Assembly: GCA_001310455.1 (NCBI GenBank)
Contig: BAXG01000044.1
Coordinates: forward strand, 1 to 42,130
DNA: 42,130 bases
Direction of reading: 5' to 3'
Origin: Photobacterium sp. JCM 19050
GTDB taxonomy: Bacteria; Pseudomonadota; Gammaproteobacteria; Enterobacterales; Vibrionaceae
A program made the translations under genes and the position numbers. The notes below the pieces were generated by a model, which was not told the DNA's origin, did not search any database, and saw nothing but the letters and a program-made list of their open reading frames with translations. Of the stretch, positions 9,290-19,078 are shown in pieces. Position 1 is the stretch's first letter; every line of letters starts with the position of its first letter.

Positions 9290-9312
9290 GGCAGGCAATC
9301 CCCTTGCCTGCC
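9290..9312 (+). terminator. Hairpin terminator after nadC
   Basis: A 9-bp perfect stem (GGCAGGCAA / TTGCCTGCC) with a 5-base loop begins 8 bases past the nadC stop. The downstream T tract is weak (TGACATTT), so termination may be incomplete. It separates nadC from the pilA transcription unit. Confidence 0.6.
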
Positions 9313-9492
9313 TGACATTTACCTCAAAACATTTCTCGACCCACTTCTAAATTTTATAAGTCTCACCAGACAGTTAGCGTCAATTTTGTGGCGCAACTCG
9401 AAGCACGCCAATCTGCCTACTATCCAAGTCAGTTTCCGGGGGTAAATTAGTCATCACAGTATGACTACTGCAATTTATTAACGGAGAGATAA
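9313..9492 (+). promoter_or_regulatory. pilA leader with an inverted repeat
   Basis: This 180-base gap precedes pilA. At 9448-9467 the 7-bp arms TAGTCAT / ATGACTA flank a 6-base spacer, ending 25 bases before the pilA start, with a nested CAGTA / TACTG repeat at 9457-9470. That arrangement could be an operator or a leader hairpin. I found no convincing sigma-54 or sigma-70 promoter: a TGGC...GC pair near 9392 has a spacing one base too long for sigma-54. Confidence 0.4.
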
Positions 9493-9920
9493 ATGAAAAA
9501 GCAACAAGGTTTCAGCTTGATAGAGCTGATGATTGTGGTGGCGGTAATTGGCGTATTAACCTCAATCGCGATTCCACAGTATCAAACTATGTTAAAAAGT
9601 CAGAAGCTGGGGCTGCATTAGCCACGTTGAACGCACTCAAAGTAAATGCAGAAGATTACATAGCGACTAATGGAAAATTCCCAACAAATGCTGCAGCGAT
9701 TGATGACCCCAAATTTTCACTCGCGACTAATGATACCGTTACTGTAACCCCTAACACCCCTGCTGATACAGGAGGTATATTAGCCGTTAGTTTTGACACG
9801 GATACCGGTTTAACCGGTAACCAACTCCAGATTGTGCGCAGTACAGATGGAGTATGGCAGTGCAAAATTTCCACTGCAGTTAAAGAGTCAATTCGTCCGA
9901 AAAACTGCATTGCTCTTTAA
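9493..9920 (+). CDS. pilA: Type IV major pilin (one frameshift)
   Basis: This is the structural subunit of the type IV pilus (in Vibrio the chitin-induced competence/adhesion pilus). The start MKKQQG|FSLIELMIVV is a textbook type IVa prepilin leader: cleavage after Gly6, Phe1 for N-methylation, Glu5 of the mature chain, then the hydrophobic helix. The frame breaks at 9584-9586, where CAAACTATG should be CAAAACTATG. Restoring one A gives ...IPQYQNYVKKSEAGAALA and a 142-residue protein. Two C-terminal cysteines (WQCK and KNC) form the usual D-loop disulfide. GGAGAG supplies the ribosome binding site. Pilins vary strongly between strains outside the N-terminus. Confidence 0.9.
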
Positions 9921-9925
9921 ACTGA

Positions 9926-11617
9926 ATGAATACAAACCTTGCTGCTGTCCTGCGCCAGGCGGAATTTATTACCCCGGCGCAGGAGCAAGAGATTCGTAAC
10001 AAAATCAGTGCCGAGGGCAGCAATGTACCCTCGGCATTGGTCGCTTTAGGTATTTCTTCCGGCCAAATACTGGCAGAGCAGATCTCTCAGTCTTCGGTGA
10101 TCCGGTTGAACGTCTGGAAGCTACCCCTGGGAAGCCACCAGCCAAAACCTTGGCTTTAAGGAAATGGTGCTCTCCCATCAGGTTGTCCCCCTGGCGATTC
10201 AGGACAACCAGCTGTTTCTCGGCATCTGTGACCCTACCCGGCTTGATACCCAGGACGAGTTCCGCTTTGCCACCGGCTACCAGGTTATCCCGGTATTGCT
10301 GGAAATCGGCCAGATTGAGGGGGCAATCCGCCGGCTTTACGGCAAACGTATCAGCGGGGAGAGCCGCAGCGTCAGTGTCAGCGAAGATGAGCTGGCGATG
10401 CTGGAAAACCTTGATGACAGCAACAGCGGCGTTGCAGAGCTTAACGACGATGCGCCGGTCAGCCGTTATATCTACCAAGTGCTGATAGATGCCACCCGTA
10501 AACAGGCATCTGATATTCACTTCGAACCCTACGAGCACAGCTACCGGATCCGCTTCCGGCTTGACGGCATTCTGCAGATTTACAGTGAACCGCCTCTGGG
10601 GGTTTCCCGCCGCCTGGCAACCCGGCTTAAGATCCTTGCCGGGCTGAATATCGCCGAGCGCCGCCTGCCGCAGGATGGCCGGATGAAACTGGATATCGGC
10701 GCTGGGGTTTCCATCGATATGCGGGTTTCCAGCCTGCCGACACTCTGGGGTGAGAAGATCGTCCTGCGCCTTCTCGACAGCGGGAATGTCAAACTGGAGA
10801 TCAGCCAGCTCGGTTACACCAAAGGCCAGGAGTGCAGTTACCTCAATGCCCTGAACAAACCCCAAGGATGATTCTGGTCACCGGCCCGACCGGGAGCGGC
10901 AAAACGGTCTCCCTGTACAGCGGGCTTCGCTACCTTAACCAGCCGGAGAAAAACATTTCCACCGCGGAAGATCCGGTGGAAATCAACCTTCCCGGTATTA
11001 ACCAGGTTAACGTCAACCGGGAAATCGGGCTGGATTTTGCCGCCGCACTTCGTTCATTCCTGCGTCAGGATCCGGATGTAGTGATGGTTGGCGAGATCCG
11101 GGATCTGGAAACCGCCGAAATTGCTATCAAGGCTGCCCAGACTGGCCACTTGGTGCTTTCCACCTTGCATACCAACTCTGCGGCGGAAACCATTGTACGC
11201 CTCGCTAATATGGGGGTCCCCGGCTACAACCTGGCGTCTTCACTCAGCCTTATTATCGCCCAGCGCCTGACAAGGCGGCTTTGCAAACACTGCCGGCAGC
11301 CGGAAGATCTGTCCGGTGAAAACTACCTGTTCCTGTCAAAAAGGTTCGCGGAGCTGACCCAGCAAACCATTTACCGCGCCAACCACGACGGCTGCGACCA
11401 CTGCAACAACGGCTACCTTGGCCGGTTGGGTATTTATGAGCTGATGCCTATGACGCCGGCTTTATCAGAGGTGATCCTGCACAGTGCCAATGCCATGGAG
11501 CTTGAGCACCAGGCGATCAAAGAAGGTATGCATACATTGTCGAAATCCGGGATCCGGGCGGTATGCGAAGGCATCACAAGCCTTGATGAGGTTCAGCGGG
11601 TCATCCAGTTGCGTTAA
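9926..11617 (+). CDS. pilB: Type IV pilus extension ATPase (three frameshifts)
   Basis: This cytoplasmic hexameric ATPase powers pilus assembly with PilC and PilD. The gene is split into pieces by three missing bases. One T is lost at about 10094 (giving QSFGDPVERLEA once restored), one C in the C-run at about 10124-10127, and one G at about 10867. With all three restored the protein is 564 residues, the usual PilB length. It has an N-terminal MshEN-like domain, Walker A GPTGSGKT at reconstructed residues 321-328, Asp-box and His-box segments (STAEDPVE, STLHTNSA), and the C-terminal zinc tetra-Cys motif CKHC...CDHC. It starts 5 bases past pilA. Confidence 0.92.
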
Positions 11618-11637
11618 CCCGGCTTGTTTTCGAGGGA

Positions 11638-12862
11638 ATGACGGTGAAAAACCACAATGAATTAAAACACTTCTTCTGGAAAGGTATCGCCCCGGACGGG
11701 AAAAAATGTGCCGGTGACATGCTGGCATTAAGCGAGTCTGAAGTCCGGGCCCATATCAGTAAACTGAAGATCCGTACGACCAAATTCAAAGCCCGTAAGC
11801 CCTCAGCCACCACCATGCTTCGCAACCGGGCTAAACCCGCTCATATCACTATGCTCAGCCGCCAGCTTTCGACAATGCTCGATGCCGGCGTTCCGCTGAT
11901 ACAGTCGATCAAGATGATCCGGGATGGGACGCAGCAGGGTGAACTTCGGGCCATTCTGACGCAGGTTTGCAGTAAGATTGAGTCCGGCACACCACTTTCC
12001 CAGGCGCTGAAAACGGCCTCCCCGCTTTTTGACACTTTTTATTGTGACCTGGTTGCGGTAGGTGAACAGACCGGTCACCTTGCGGAAGTATTTAAGCGTA
12101 TTACCCAGTACCGGGAAAAAACTGAAGCGCTCAGAAAGAAGGTGGTGAAAGCATGATTTACCCGGGCATAGTCAGCACGGTCGCCATTGGCGTTACCGTC
12201 GGCATGCTGCTGTTTGTTATCCCGCAGTTTGATGCCATTTTCCGTTCGTTTAACACTGACTTGCCGTGGTTCACCCAGAAAATTGTCGACCTTTCCAACC
12301 TGATTCAACAGCACGGTCTGTATCTTCTTCTCGGAATTATCGCGTTTATCTTTACCTATAAGCAGGCCAAAAAGCGCAGTGAAAGTTTGCAGCTGAAATC
12401 CTGCCGGACAATGCTGAAAATTCCGGTTTTCGGCCCCATCCTTGGCAAGGCGGCCATAGCCCGGATCAGCCGAACGCTGGCAACAACGTTCAGTTCCGGT
12501 ATTCCGATTCTCAGCGGGTTACTGTCAGCGTCACAATCTGCCAATAACCTGCACTTCAAACAGGGGATGGAAGAGGTACACATGCACACGGCCGCCGGCT
12601 CCCCGCTTTACCTTGCGATGCGCCAGTCCGGTATATTCCCGGAAATGGTGCTTGAGATGGTGATGATTGGCGAGGAATCCGGTTCGCTGGACGATATGCT
12701 GAACCGGCTGGCAACCATCTATGAAGCAGATGTGGACAATACCGTTGATAACCTCGGTCAGATTATTGAACCCATGATCATCCTGATACTGGGCGCCTTA
12801 TCGGCAGTATCGTGGTGGCCATGTACCTTCCGATCTTCAACCTTATGAGCGTAGTAGGGTAA
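11638..12862 (+). CDS. pilC: Type IV pilus inner-membrane platform protein (two frameshifts)
   Basis: This polytopic membrane protein couples PilB to pilin polymerisation. Two T2SF domains are visible: the first from about residue 65 (ITMLSRQLSTMLDAGVPLIQ) and the second from about 270 (ISRTLATTFSSGIPIL). Membrane segments lie in each half, including IYPGIVSTVAIGVTVGMLLF. The frame breaks at 12153 (GCATG should be GCAATG) and at about 12800 (CTTATCGG should be CTTAATCGG). Restoration yields ...GALIGSIVVAMYLPIFNLMS and a 408-residue protein, standard for PilC. It lies 20 bases after pilB in the same operon. Confidence 0.92.
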
Positions 12863-13020
12863 CGTCACAAGGGCGTGTTTTTCTTTTGGCTGTAACAAGA
12901 TGATAAACACGTCCTGAAACCCGGCAAAAATCACCTTCTAGATTGCCGGTTTACCCCTGCCCGTTTAAAGTAGAGCGTTGAACTTTATCAAGGCGATCCC
13001 GCCACAATCAGGATGTTTTA
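12863..13020 (+). repeat. Two inverted repeats between pilC and pilD
   Basis: GGGCGTGTTT (12871-12880) pairs with AAACACGTCC (12905-12914) with one G:U. CCGGCAA (12921-12927) pairs with TTGCCGG (12943-12949), followed by GTTTACC. Both have long loops (24 and 15 bases), so they are poor classical terminators. They may partly insulate pilD from pilABC. Confidence 0.4.
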
Positions 13021-13902
13021 ATGGATTCACTGATTAGCCTGCTGACCGTACAGCCCTGGCTGTATTACACCGCCGCGACTGTTTTTGGCCTTATCGTCGG
13101 CAGTTTCCTCAATGTGGTGATTTATCGCCTGCCGGTGATGATGGAACGAAGCTGGAAGCGGGAATGTGCAGAGTGCTTTCCTGACGCTAACCTCACCGTT
13201 TCTGAGGAAACCTTCAACCTCTCTGTTCCCCGCTCTCGTTGCGGCCATTGCCATACCCAGGTTGAAGCCCGGGACAATATTCCGGTTATCAGCTGGCTGC
13301 TTCTTGGCGGGAAGTGTCGCCACTGCAAAACCCCCATCAGTTTCCGCTACCCGGCAGTGGAAACCCTGACCGGCCTTGTCAGTCTTGCGGTTGCGCTCAT
13401 GCTTCCCCCTTCCGGCTGGAGCCTTGCTGTGATGGCTGCGAGCTGGACCCTGATTGCTCTGACATTTATTGATGCAGACACCCAGCTCCTGCCGGACAGC
13501 ATCACCCTGCCGCTGCTCTGGGCGGGCATTGCGGTGTCAGTATTTGGTATTTCCCCGGTATCCCTCAGTGATTCCGTGGTTGGTGCAATGGCGGGCTACC
13601 TTTCTCTCTGGAGCGTGTTCTGGGCCTTTAAGTTACTGACAGGCAAAGACGGCATGGGATACGGCGACTTTAAGCTGTTAGCCGCACTCGGGGCATGGCT
13701 TGGCTGGCAGTCCCTTCCTCTTCTTATCCTGCTCGCCTCCCTGACCGGGGCCATATTTGGCATTATCCAGCTCCGCCGAGCCGGGCAATCCACCAGCCAG
13801 CCTTTTGCTTTTGGCCCGTACCTGGCAATTGCCGGTTGGGTTTGCCTGCTTTGGGGCGATAAAATCATCCACTGGTATTTAACGGTTTATCTCGGAGTGT
13901 GA
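13021..13902 (+). CDS. pilD: Prepilin peptidase / N-methyltransferase
   Basis: This bifunctional inner-membrane aspartyl protease removes the leader of type IV pilins and type II secretion pseudopilins, then methylates the new N-terminal Phe. The intact 293-residue protein has the N-terminal GSFLNVVIYRLP segment, a cytoplasmic loop with the zinc cysteines C74, C77, C99 and C102, several hydrophobic helices, and the two catalytic aspartates, Asp151 in FIDAD and Asp216 in GYGDFKLL. The length fits the family. The stop codon is one base from the coaE start, so the two are translationally coupled. It should process PilA in this window and probably the type II secretion pseudopilins. Confidence 0.96.
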   Translation: MDSLISLLTVQPWLYYTAATVFGLIVGSFLNVVIYRLPVMMERSWKRECAECFPDANLTVSEETFNLSVPRSRCGHCHTQVEARDNIPVISWLLLGGKCRHCKTPISFRYPAVETLTGLVSLAVALMLPPSGWSLAVMAASWTLIALTFIDADTQLLPDSITLPLLWAGIAVSVFGISPVSLSDSVVGAMAGYLSLWSVFWAFKLLTGKDGMGYGDFKLLAALGAWLGWQSLPLLILLASLTGAIFGIIQLRRAGQSTSQPFAFGPYLAIAGWVCLLWGDKIIHWYLTVYLGV

Positions 13903-13903
13903 T

Positions 13904-14515
13904 ATGGCCTATGTAGTCGCCATTACCGGCGGTATCGGCAGCGGAAAAACCACGGTTGCCAACCTGTTTGCCGAGCATGGTATCGACCTCATTGACGCAG
14001 ATGTCATCGCACGAGAGGTCGTGGAACCAGGAAGCCCGGGGCTGAATGCAATCCAGGAAAAATTCGGTGACGGAATACTATTGCCTTCCGGAGATCTCGA
14101 TCGGGCAAAGCTCAGAGAACATATTTTCAATCACCCGGAAGACAAAAACTGGCTCAACGGCCTGCTTCATCCGATGATCCGCGAAGAGATGATGCGTCAG
14201 TGTCGGGAAGCATCTTCCCCATATTGCCTGCTGATTGTGCCGCTTCTGGTCGAAAATAAGCTGCAATATATGGCCGACCGGGTTTTGGTGGTGGATGTGT
14301 CTGAAAACACTCAAATAGCCCGCACTGTCTCACGGGACAAGGTGAGTGAGACACAGGTAAAAAATATCCTTTCAGCGCAGGCGACAAGGGAAGAACGGCT
14401 TGCCGTGGCGGATGATATTATCGAAAATGATCACTATCCCGAACAACTTCACAACAAAGTAGCTGACCTGCACAGAACCTATCTGGCGCTGGCAGCTTCA
14501 GGCCAGGCCACATGA
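13904..14515 (+). CDS. coaE: Dephospho-CoA kinase
   Basis: This enzyme phosphorylates the 3'-hydroxyl of dephospho-CoA, the last step of CoA synthesis. The 203-residue P-loop protein has Walker A GGIGSGKTTV at residues 9-18, the substrate segment DLIDADVIAREVVEPG, and a lid region with R-rich helices (SAQATREERLAVADDII). The length matches E. coli CoaE (206). It is sandwiched between pilD (1-base gap) and zapD (ATGA overlap), the conserved gammaproteobacterial order pilD-coaE-zapD-yacG. Confidence 0.96.
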   Translation: MAYVVAITGGIGSGKTTVANLFAEHGIDLIDADVIAREVVEPGSPGLNAIQEKFGDGILLPSGDLDRAKLREHIFNHPEDKNWLNGLLHPMIREEMMRQCREASSPYCLLIVPLLVENKLQYMADRVLVVDVSENTQIARTVSRDKVSETQVKNILSAQATREERLAVADDIIENDHYPEQLHNKVADLHRTYLALAASGQAT

Positions 14516-15245
14516 CCGATATCGTCTACGAACATCCCCTGAATGAACAGGCCCGGGTTTACCTGCGGTTAGATGCGCTTTTAAACCAGGTAACAGTGGC
14601 GCGAAACCAGGCAGAAATGCCTTACATCTCTCTGTTCCGTGGTCTGTTTGACCTTCAGGAGATCCTCGAGCAGGTACAGGTCAAGGCAGATCTGGCAAAG
14701 GATCTGGATAAACAGCGCCAGCGACTTCGCAGCCTGATGGACATTCCCCATGTTGACCAGGCGATGCTCAAACAGATTCTGGCAGAGCTGGATGCCTGTC
14801 ATAAGGCATACTCGCCTCTCCCCGGCTTGGTCAGCACCTGCGGGAAGATAAATTCCTGTCGGGAATACGGCAACGCTTCTCCCTGCCCGGCGGCAGTTGC
14901 AGTTTCGATGTACCCAGCCTGCACCATTGGCTTCATTGCCCGGCAGAGCAGCAACAGGCCGATATATCCCGCTGGCTGTCACCTTTGACCAGCCTGCAAA
15001 AAGCCCTGTCCCTGTGGCTCCGTATCCAACGGGAAAGCAGCCCTTTCCAGACACAGACTGCCCGTAACGGCTTTTACCAACAGGACAGTGAAAACGGCAG
15101 CCTGATACGCCTTGGTCTGTCAGCTGAATACGGCGTATACCCCTTGATATCCGGCCACAGAAGCCGGTTCGCTATTCGATTTATACCTTTTACGGAAGGC
15201 AAGGAAATCCCTGAAAACCTGCCTTTCCGTGTTGCAGTTTGCTGA
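14512..15245 (+). CDS. zapD: Cell division protein ZapD (one frameshift)
   Basis: ZapD bundles FtsZ filaments by binding the FtsZ C-terminal tail. The first about 100 residues (MTDIVYEHPLNEQARVYLRL...) read normally. At about 14811 one base is missing, and the correct frame continues as LLASPRLGQHLREDKFL, then SLQKALSLWLRIQRES and NGFYQQD, ending ISGHRSRFAIRFIPF... at 15245. Restored length is 244 residues (E. coli 247). The internal segment PGGSCSFD and the C-terminal GHKSRFAIRFMP-like block are family signatures. The ATG overlaps the coaE stop by 4 bases. Its target FtsZ is encoded 6 kb away in the same window. Confidence 0.92.
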
Positions 15246-15254
15246 GGAAATACC

Positions 15255-15467
15255 ATGAGTGACAACAACAACGTCCAGCCAGCTATCGTGAAATGTCCAA
15301 CTTGCGGTGGAAACGTAGTCTGGAGTGACGCCAGCCCTTTCCGCCCGTTTTGCTGCAAACGTTGCCAGCTGATTGATCTGGGCGAATGGGCTAATGAAGA
15401 GAAAACCATCCCGGGTGCACCGGATATGTCTGATGCCGACGGCTGGTCAGAAGACGAGAATTACTAA
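15255..15467 (+). CDS. yacG: DNA gyrase inhibitor / zinc protein YacG
   Basis: This is a 70-residue zinc-binding protein that in E. coli binds GyrB and inhibits gyrase. Four cysteines in the order CPTC (14, 17) and CCKRC (33, 37) fit the zinc knuckle. The motif PFRPFCCKRCQLIDLGEWANE is diagnostic, and the tail is acidic. It starts 9 bases after zapD with GAGGAAA as ribosome binding site. It closes the operon. Confidence 0.95.
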   Translation: MSDNNNVQPAIVKCPTCGGNVVWSDASPFRPFCCKRCQLIDLGEWANEEKTIPGAPDMSDADGWSEDENY

Positions 15468-15575
15468 AACTAGCCGTGAGTGGTGAGTATAGAGAATCGA
15501 GTTTGCTTATAGCTACTCGTTAACAGGCCAAAAAAAATCAACAGATTGCAGTCTCTTATCTCGCCACTTAACTTC
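15468..15575. other. Spacer after yacG
   Basis: These 108 bases hold no gene. An imperfect CGAGT / ACTCG repeat and an A-rich run (about 15532-15538) might form a weak terminator for yacG, but the stem is short. The MITE-like element begins at 15576. Confidence 0.4.
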
Positions 15576-15842
15576 TATACCCAACCCCCCTCAAGGTGCG
15601 TCATTCAGAGTGATTTCAGTGCGTTCAATTCAAGGAAAATACCTGAAGGAATGGCTGTTCCCTTTCAAAGGTATTTGACACAGAAGTGGACGCACTGAAA
15701 CACTCCCGAAGGGCGAGTTTGATTGGCTCTCATTCTGCGTTGCTGTGTTTTGATTTAGCGCCACTAGATCGTCAAAACAGCGCCTTGACTGACAACCAAT
15801 CAACTCTCGCTGAAAACTGCATCTTGAGGAGGCTTGGGTATA
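15576..15842. mobile_element. MITE-like element with terminal inverted repeats
   Basis: This 267-base non-coding element is bounded by 33-base terminal inverted repeats that agree at 26 of 33 positions. Both start TATACCCAA, and the shared inner part includes CCTCAAG and TTCAG near the end. Inside are two further palindromic arms. The first is TTTCAGTGCG / CGCACTGAAA (15614-15623 and 15691-15700, perfect) enclosing AAATACCT / AGGTATTT. The second is GCGAGTTTGATTGG (15713-15726) against CCAATCAACTCTCGC (15796-15810). The TA at each tip could be a TA target duplication. No transposase is encoded, so movement would need an enzyme in trans. It ends 5 bases from the mutT stop codon. Confidence 0.75.
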
Positions 15843-15847
15843 TTCTC

Positions 15848-16264
15848 TTACTGCTCGTTTTTCCCCAACTCCCTTTCCATTTTCTCCAGCACCACACTGT
15901 TTGCAGCCGGAAAGTCATAGTGACTGAGTTCACTCAGCTTCACCCACTGACCCGGCTGGCCTTCGCGGCCAAATGGCTCACCGGTAAAATCCCGTACCAG
16001 GAAAAAATCAAACGAGAGCTTCTTATCTGGATAGTCGTGTTTGAGTGAAAGAAATGGCTCAACAGTGTTTACACTGATACCCACTTCTTCACCCAGTTCC
16101 CGGATAACAGCCTGGTCAGGCAACTCATCACCCTCAACCTTACCGCCGGGAAACTCCCAGAAGCCGCCCTGGTGAGCCTTCGCTGCGCGTCTGGTGATAA
16201 AGACTGCACTGCCTTCCGGGTTCAGTATGATGCCTGCTGCAATGGCGACACGTTTCTTTTCCAT
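15848..16264 (-). CDS. mutT: 8-oxo-dGTP diphosphatase (Nudix)
   Basis: MutT hydrolyses 8-oxo-dGTP to the monophosphate and so prevents A:T to C:G transversions. The 138-residue protein carries a complete Nudix box beginning GGKVEGDELPD and ending RELGEEVGI (around residues 40-63), with the catalytic glutamates in RELGEE. It is slightly longer than the E. coli enzyme (129). The ribosome binding site CGGAG lies 7 bases before the start. It lies behind secA on the same strand, as in many gammaproteobacteria, but the strong hairpin at 16306-16329 separates them, so its transcription depends on read-through or a local promoter. Confidence 0.94.
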   Translation of the reverse strand: MEKKRVAIAAGIILNPEGSAVFITRRAAKAHQGGFWEFPGGKVEGDELPDQAVIRELGEEVGISVNTVEPFLSLKHDYPDKKLSFDFFLVRDFTGEPFGREGQPGQWVKLSELSHYDFPAANSVVLEKMERELGKNEQ

Positions 16265-16305
16265 GGATATCTCCGATACGTCATCCCCGGATAATCAGGG
16301 CGTAA

Positions 16306-16329
16306 AAAAGGCCGCTGTCGCGGCCTTTT
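16306..16329 (-). terminator. Rho-independent terminator of secA
   Basis: A 10-bp stem (AAAAGGCCGC / GCGGCCTTTT) has a 4-base loop, and on the minus strand it is followed by a six-base U tract. It begins 31 bases past the corrected secA stop codon (16360-16362). Confidence 0.9.
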
Positions 16330-16359
16330 CATCTGTACTCGTAAGTACTCTAGCAATGT

Positions 16360-19078
16360 TTAGCTCAGACGGCCATGACACTGCTTATATTTCTTACCTG
16401 AACCGCAAGGGCATGCTCATTACGACCAACCTTACGCTCTTCACGGACAAAGGTACCAGCTTCTTCCTCACTGCCGTCAGACAGTTGGTTGTCGGCCTTA
16501 GCATGCTGAGTCTGCTGGTGACGGGCAATCTCTTCTGCCTGCTGGCGTCGACGCTCTTCCATCTCGTCCACTTCTTCAGGTTGCTGCACACGTACCTTGC
16601 TCAGCGTGAGAACCACATCTGACTTCAGGGACTCCAGCAGTTCCTGGAACAGTTCAAACGACTCGCGCTTGTATTCCTGCTTAGGGTTCTTCTGGCATAG
16701 CCGCGCAGGTGAATACCCTGACGCAGGTGATCCATCGCAGCCAGGTGCTCTTTCCACAGGGTATCGAGTGTCTGCAACATCACCGCTTTTTCGAAGTTGC
16801 GCAGAACCGGGGCACCGACAAGCTCTTCCTTGTTGGTGTAAACCTTGGTGATTTCATCAAGGATTCGCTCACGCAGCTCTTCTTCGTAAAGCTTGTCTTC
16901 GGTATCGAGCCAGTGTTTGACCGGCAGTTCGACATCGAAATCAGCCTGCAGTCGGCTTTCCAGACCTGGGATATCCCACATCTCTTCCAGCGATTGAGGC
17001 GGAATGTATTCGTTGATAACCGCTTCAACCACGTCACCGCGGTTCTGGGCAATCATCTCGCTGATATCGTCCGTTTCCATCAGCTCATCGCGCAGTTCAT
17101 ACACCACTTTACGCTGGTCATTGGCAACGTCATCGAATTCCAGCAATTGCTTACGGATATCGAAGTTACGGCCTTCTACCTTGCGCTGGGCATTTTCGAT
17201 AGCCTTGTTCACCCATGGGTGTTCAATGGCTTCGCCTTCTTCCATACCCAGCTTTTTCATCATATTGGTGACCTTGTCCGATGCGAAGATACGCATCAGG
17301 GCATCTTCCATAGACAGGTAGAAACGGGTTGAACCCGGGTCACCCTGACGGCCGGAACGGCCACGGAGCTGGTTGTCGATACGGCGTGATTCGTGACGCT
17401 CGGTACCTACAATGTGCAGGCCGCCGGCTTCAAGTACCTTGTCGTGCGCTTCTTTCCATTTGGCCTTGATCTTGGCGATCTGGTCGTCAGTCGCGTTTTC
17501 CAGCGCAGCAACTTCAACCTGCCAGTTACCACCCAGGATAATATCGGTACCACGGCCTGCCATGTTGGTGGCAATGGTAACCGCCCCCGGCGCACCGGCC
17601 TGGGCAACGATATCCGCTTCATGGGAGTGGAACTTGGCGTTCAGTACGTTGTGCTTGATGCCGGCTTTTTTCAGCTCGCGGGAAAGCAGTTCTGATTTCT
17701 CGATAGATACCGTACCAACCAGTACCGGCTGACCGGCTGCAGAGCGGGCTTTGATATCTTCGATAATTGCGACGAATTTCTCGCGCTCGGTCATGTAAAC
17801 CTGGTCAGCAAGGTCGTTACGAACCATAGGTTTGTTGGTTGGAATAACCACGGTATCCAGGCCGTAAATGCTCTGGAATTCGAACGCTTCCGTATCCGCA
17901 GTACCTGTCATGCCGGACAGCTTGTCGTACAGGCGGAAGTAATTCTGGAAAGTGATGGATGCCAGCGTCTGGTTTTCATTCTGGATCTTCACACCTTCTT
18001 TGGCTTCAACAGCCTGGTGCAGACCTTCAGACCAGCGGCGGCCCGGCATGGTACGGCCGGTATGTTCGTCAACGATGATAACTTCATCATCCTTCACGAT
18101 GTAATCCACGTTGCGCTCAAACAGCACATGGGCGCGCAGAGCCGCGTTTACGTGATGCAGCAGCGAAATATTGGCCGGTGAGTAAAGGGTATCTTCCTCC
18201 GCCATCAGGCCATTCTTCTTAAGCAGTTCTTCCACAAACTCCTGGCCGTTTTCGGTCAGGTGAACCTGCTTGGATTTCTCATCAACGGTGTAGTGGCCTT
18301 CACCACGGTACTCTTCAGAGTCTTCCTGATCTTGCTTAATCAGCTGAGGGATCAGGGCATTGATGCGTGTGTAGAGCTCTGAGCTGTCTTCAGCCGGGCC
18401 GGAGATAATCAGCGGGGTACGGGCTTCATCGATAAGGATGGAGTCCACCTCATCCACGATGGCAAAGAAGCGGTCGCGCTGTACACGGTCTTCCTTGCGA
18501 AATGCCATATTGTCGCGCAGGTAGTCAAAGCCGAATTCGTTGTTGGTTCCGTAAAGGATGTCAGCCGCGTAGGATTCTTTCTTCTCTGGCGTCTGCATAC
18601 CCGGCACGTTGACACCTACAGTCATGCCGAGGAATTCAAACAGCGGACGGTTGGTTTCGGCATCTCGGCGGGCAAGGTAGTCGTTCACTGTGACTACGTG
18701 AACGCTGCGGCCGGTCAGGGCATTAAGGTAAGCAGGAAGGGTTGCGGTCAGGGTTTTACCCTCACCGGTACGCATCTCAGCGATCTGGCAGTGGTTAAGT
18801 ACCATGCCACCAATCATCTGCACGTCGAAGTGGCGCATACCATACACACGCTTCGAAGCTTCACGCACGGTAGCAAAGGCTTCTGGAATCAGAGACTCCA
18901 GACTTTCACCCTTTTCCAGACGCTCACGGAATTCCGCGGTCTTGGCTTTCAGCTCTTCATCCTGGAGTGATTCAAACTGTGGCTCGAGCTTGTTAATTTG
19001 ATCTACAACTTTGCGCAGACGACGCAGGGTACGGTCGTTACGACTTCCGATAACTTTGGTCAGTAGTTTTGCTAACAT
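16360..19078 (-). CDS. secA: Preprotein translocase ATPase SecA (two frameshifts)
   Basis: SecA is the motor that pushes unfolded preproteins through SecYEG. It shows Walker A MRTGEGKT (residues 102-109), the DEVD box, and the ARTPLIISG, GRGTDI and RGRSGRQGD helicase motifs. Two missing bases break the end of the gene. One G (plus strand) is lost near 16694, restoring HLRGYAQKNPKQEYKRESF. One base is lost near 16415, restoring the C-terminal zinc motif CPCGSGKKYKQCHG that binds SecB and phospholipids. The corrected protein is 906 residues (E. coli 901). No secM lies upstream; the divergent neighbour is dciA. Confidence 0.95.

Noticed and set aside
9392..9408. Sigma-54 promoter upstream of pilA (TGGCGC...GC).
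   Set aside because: The GG to GC spacing is one base longer than sigma-54 tolerates, and the errors seen in this sequence are losses, which would make the real spacing longer, not shorter.
9493..12862. Programmed ribosomal frameshifting in the pil genes.
   Set aside because: The breaks need different local contexts, lack slippery heptamers with downstream structures, occur several times per gene, and the same type of break occurs in unrelated essential genes.
15686..16048. A 120-residue plus-strand ORF across the MITE-like element and mutT.
   Set aside because: It runs through the palindromic arms and antisense to the Nudix gene; the composition fits neither a transposase nor any known protein.
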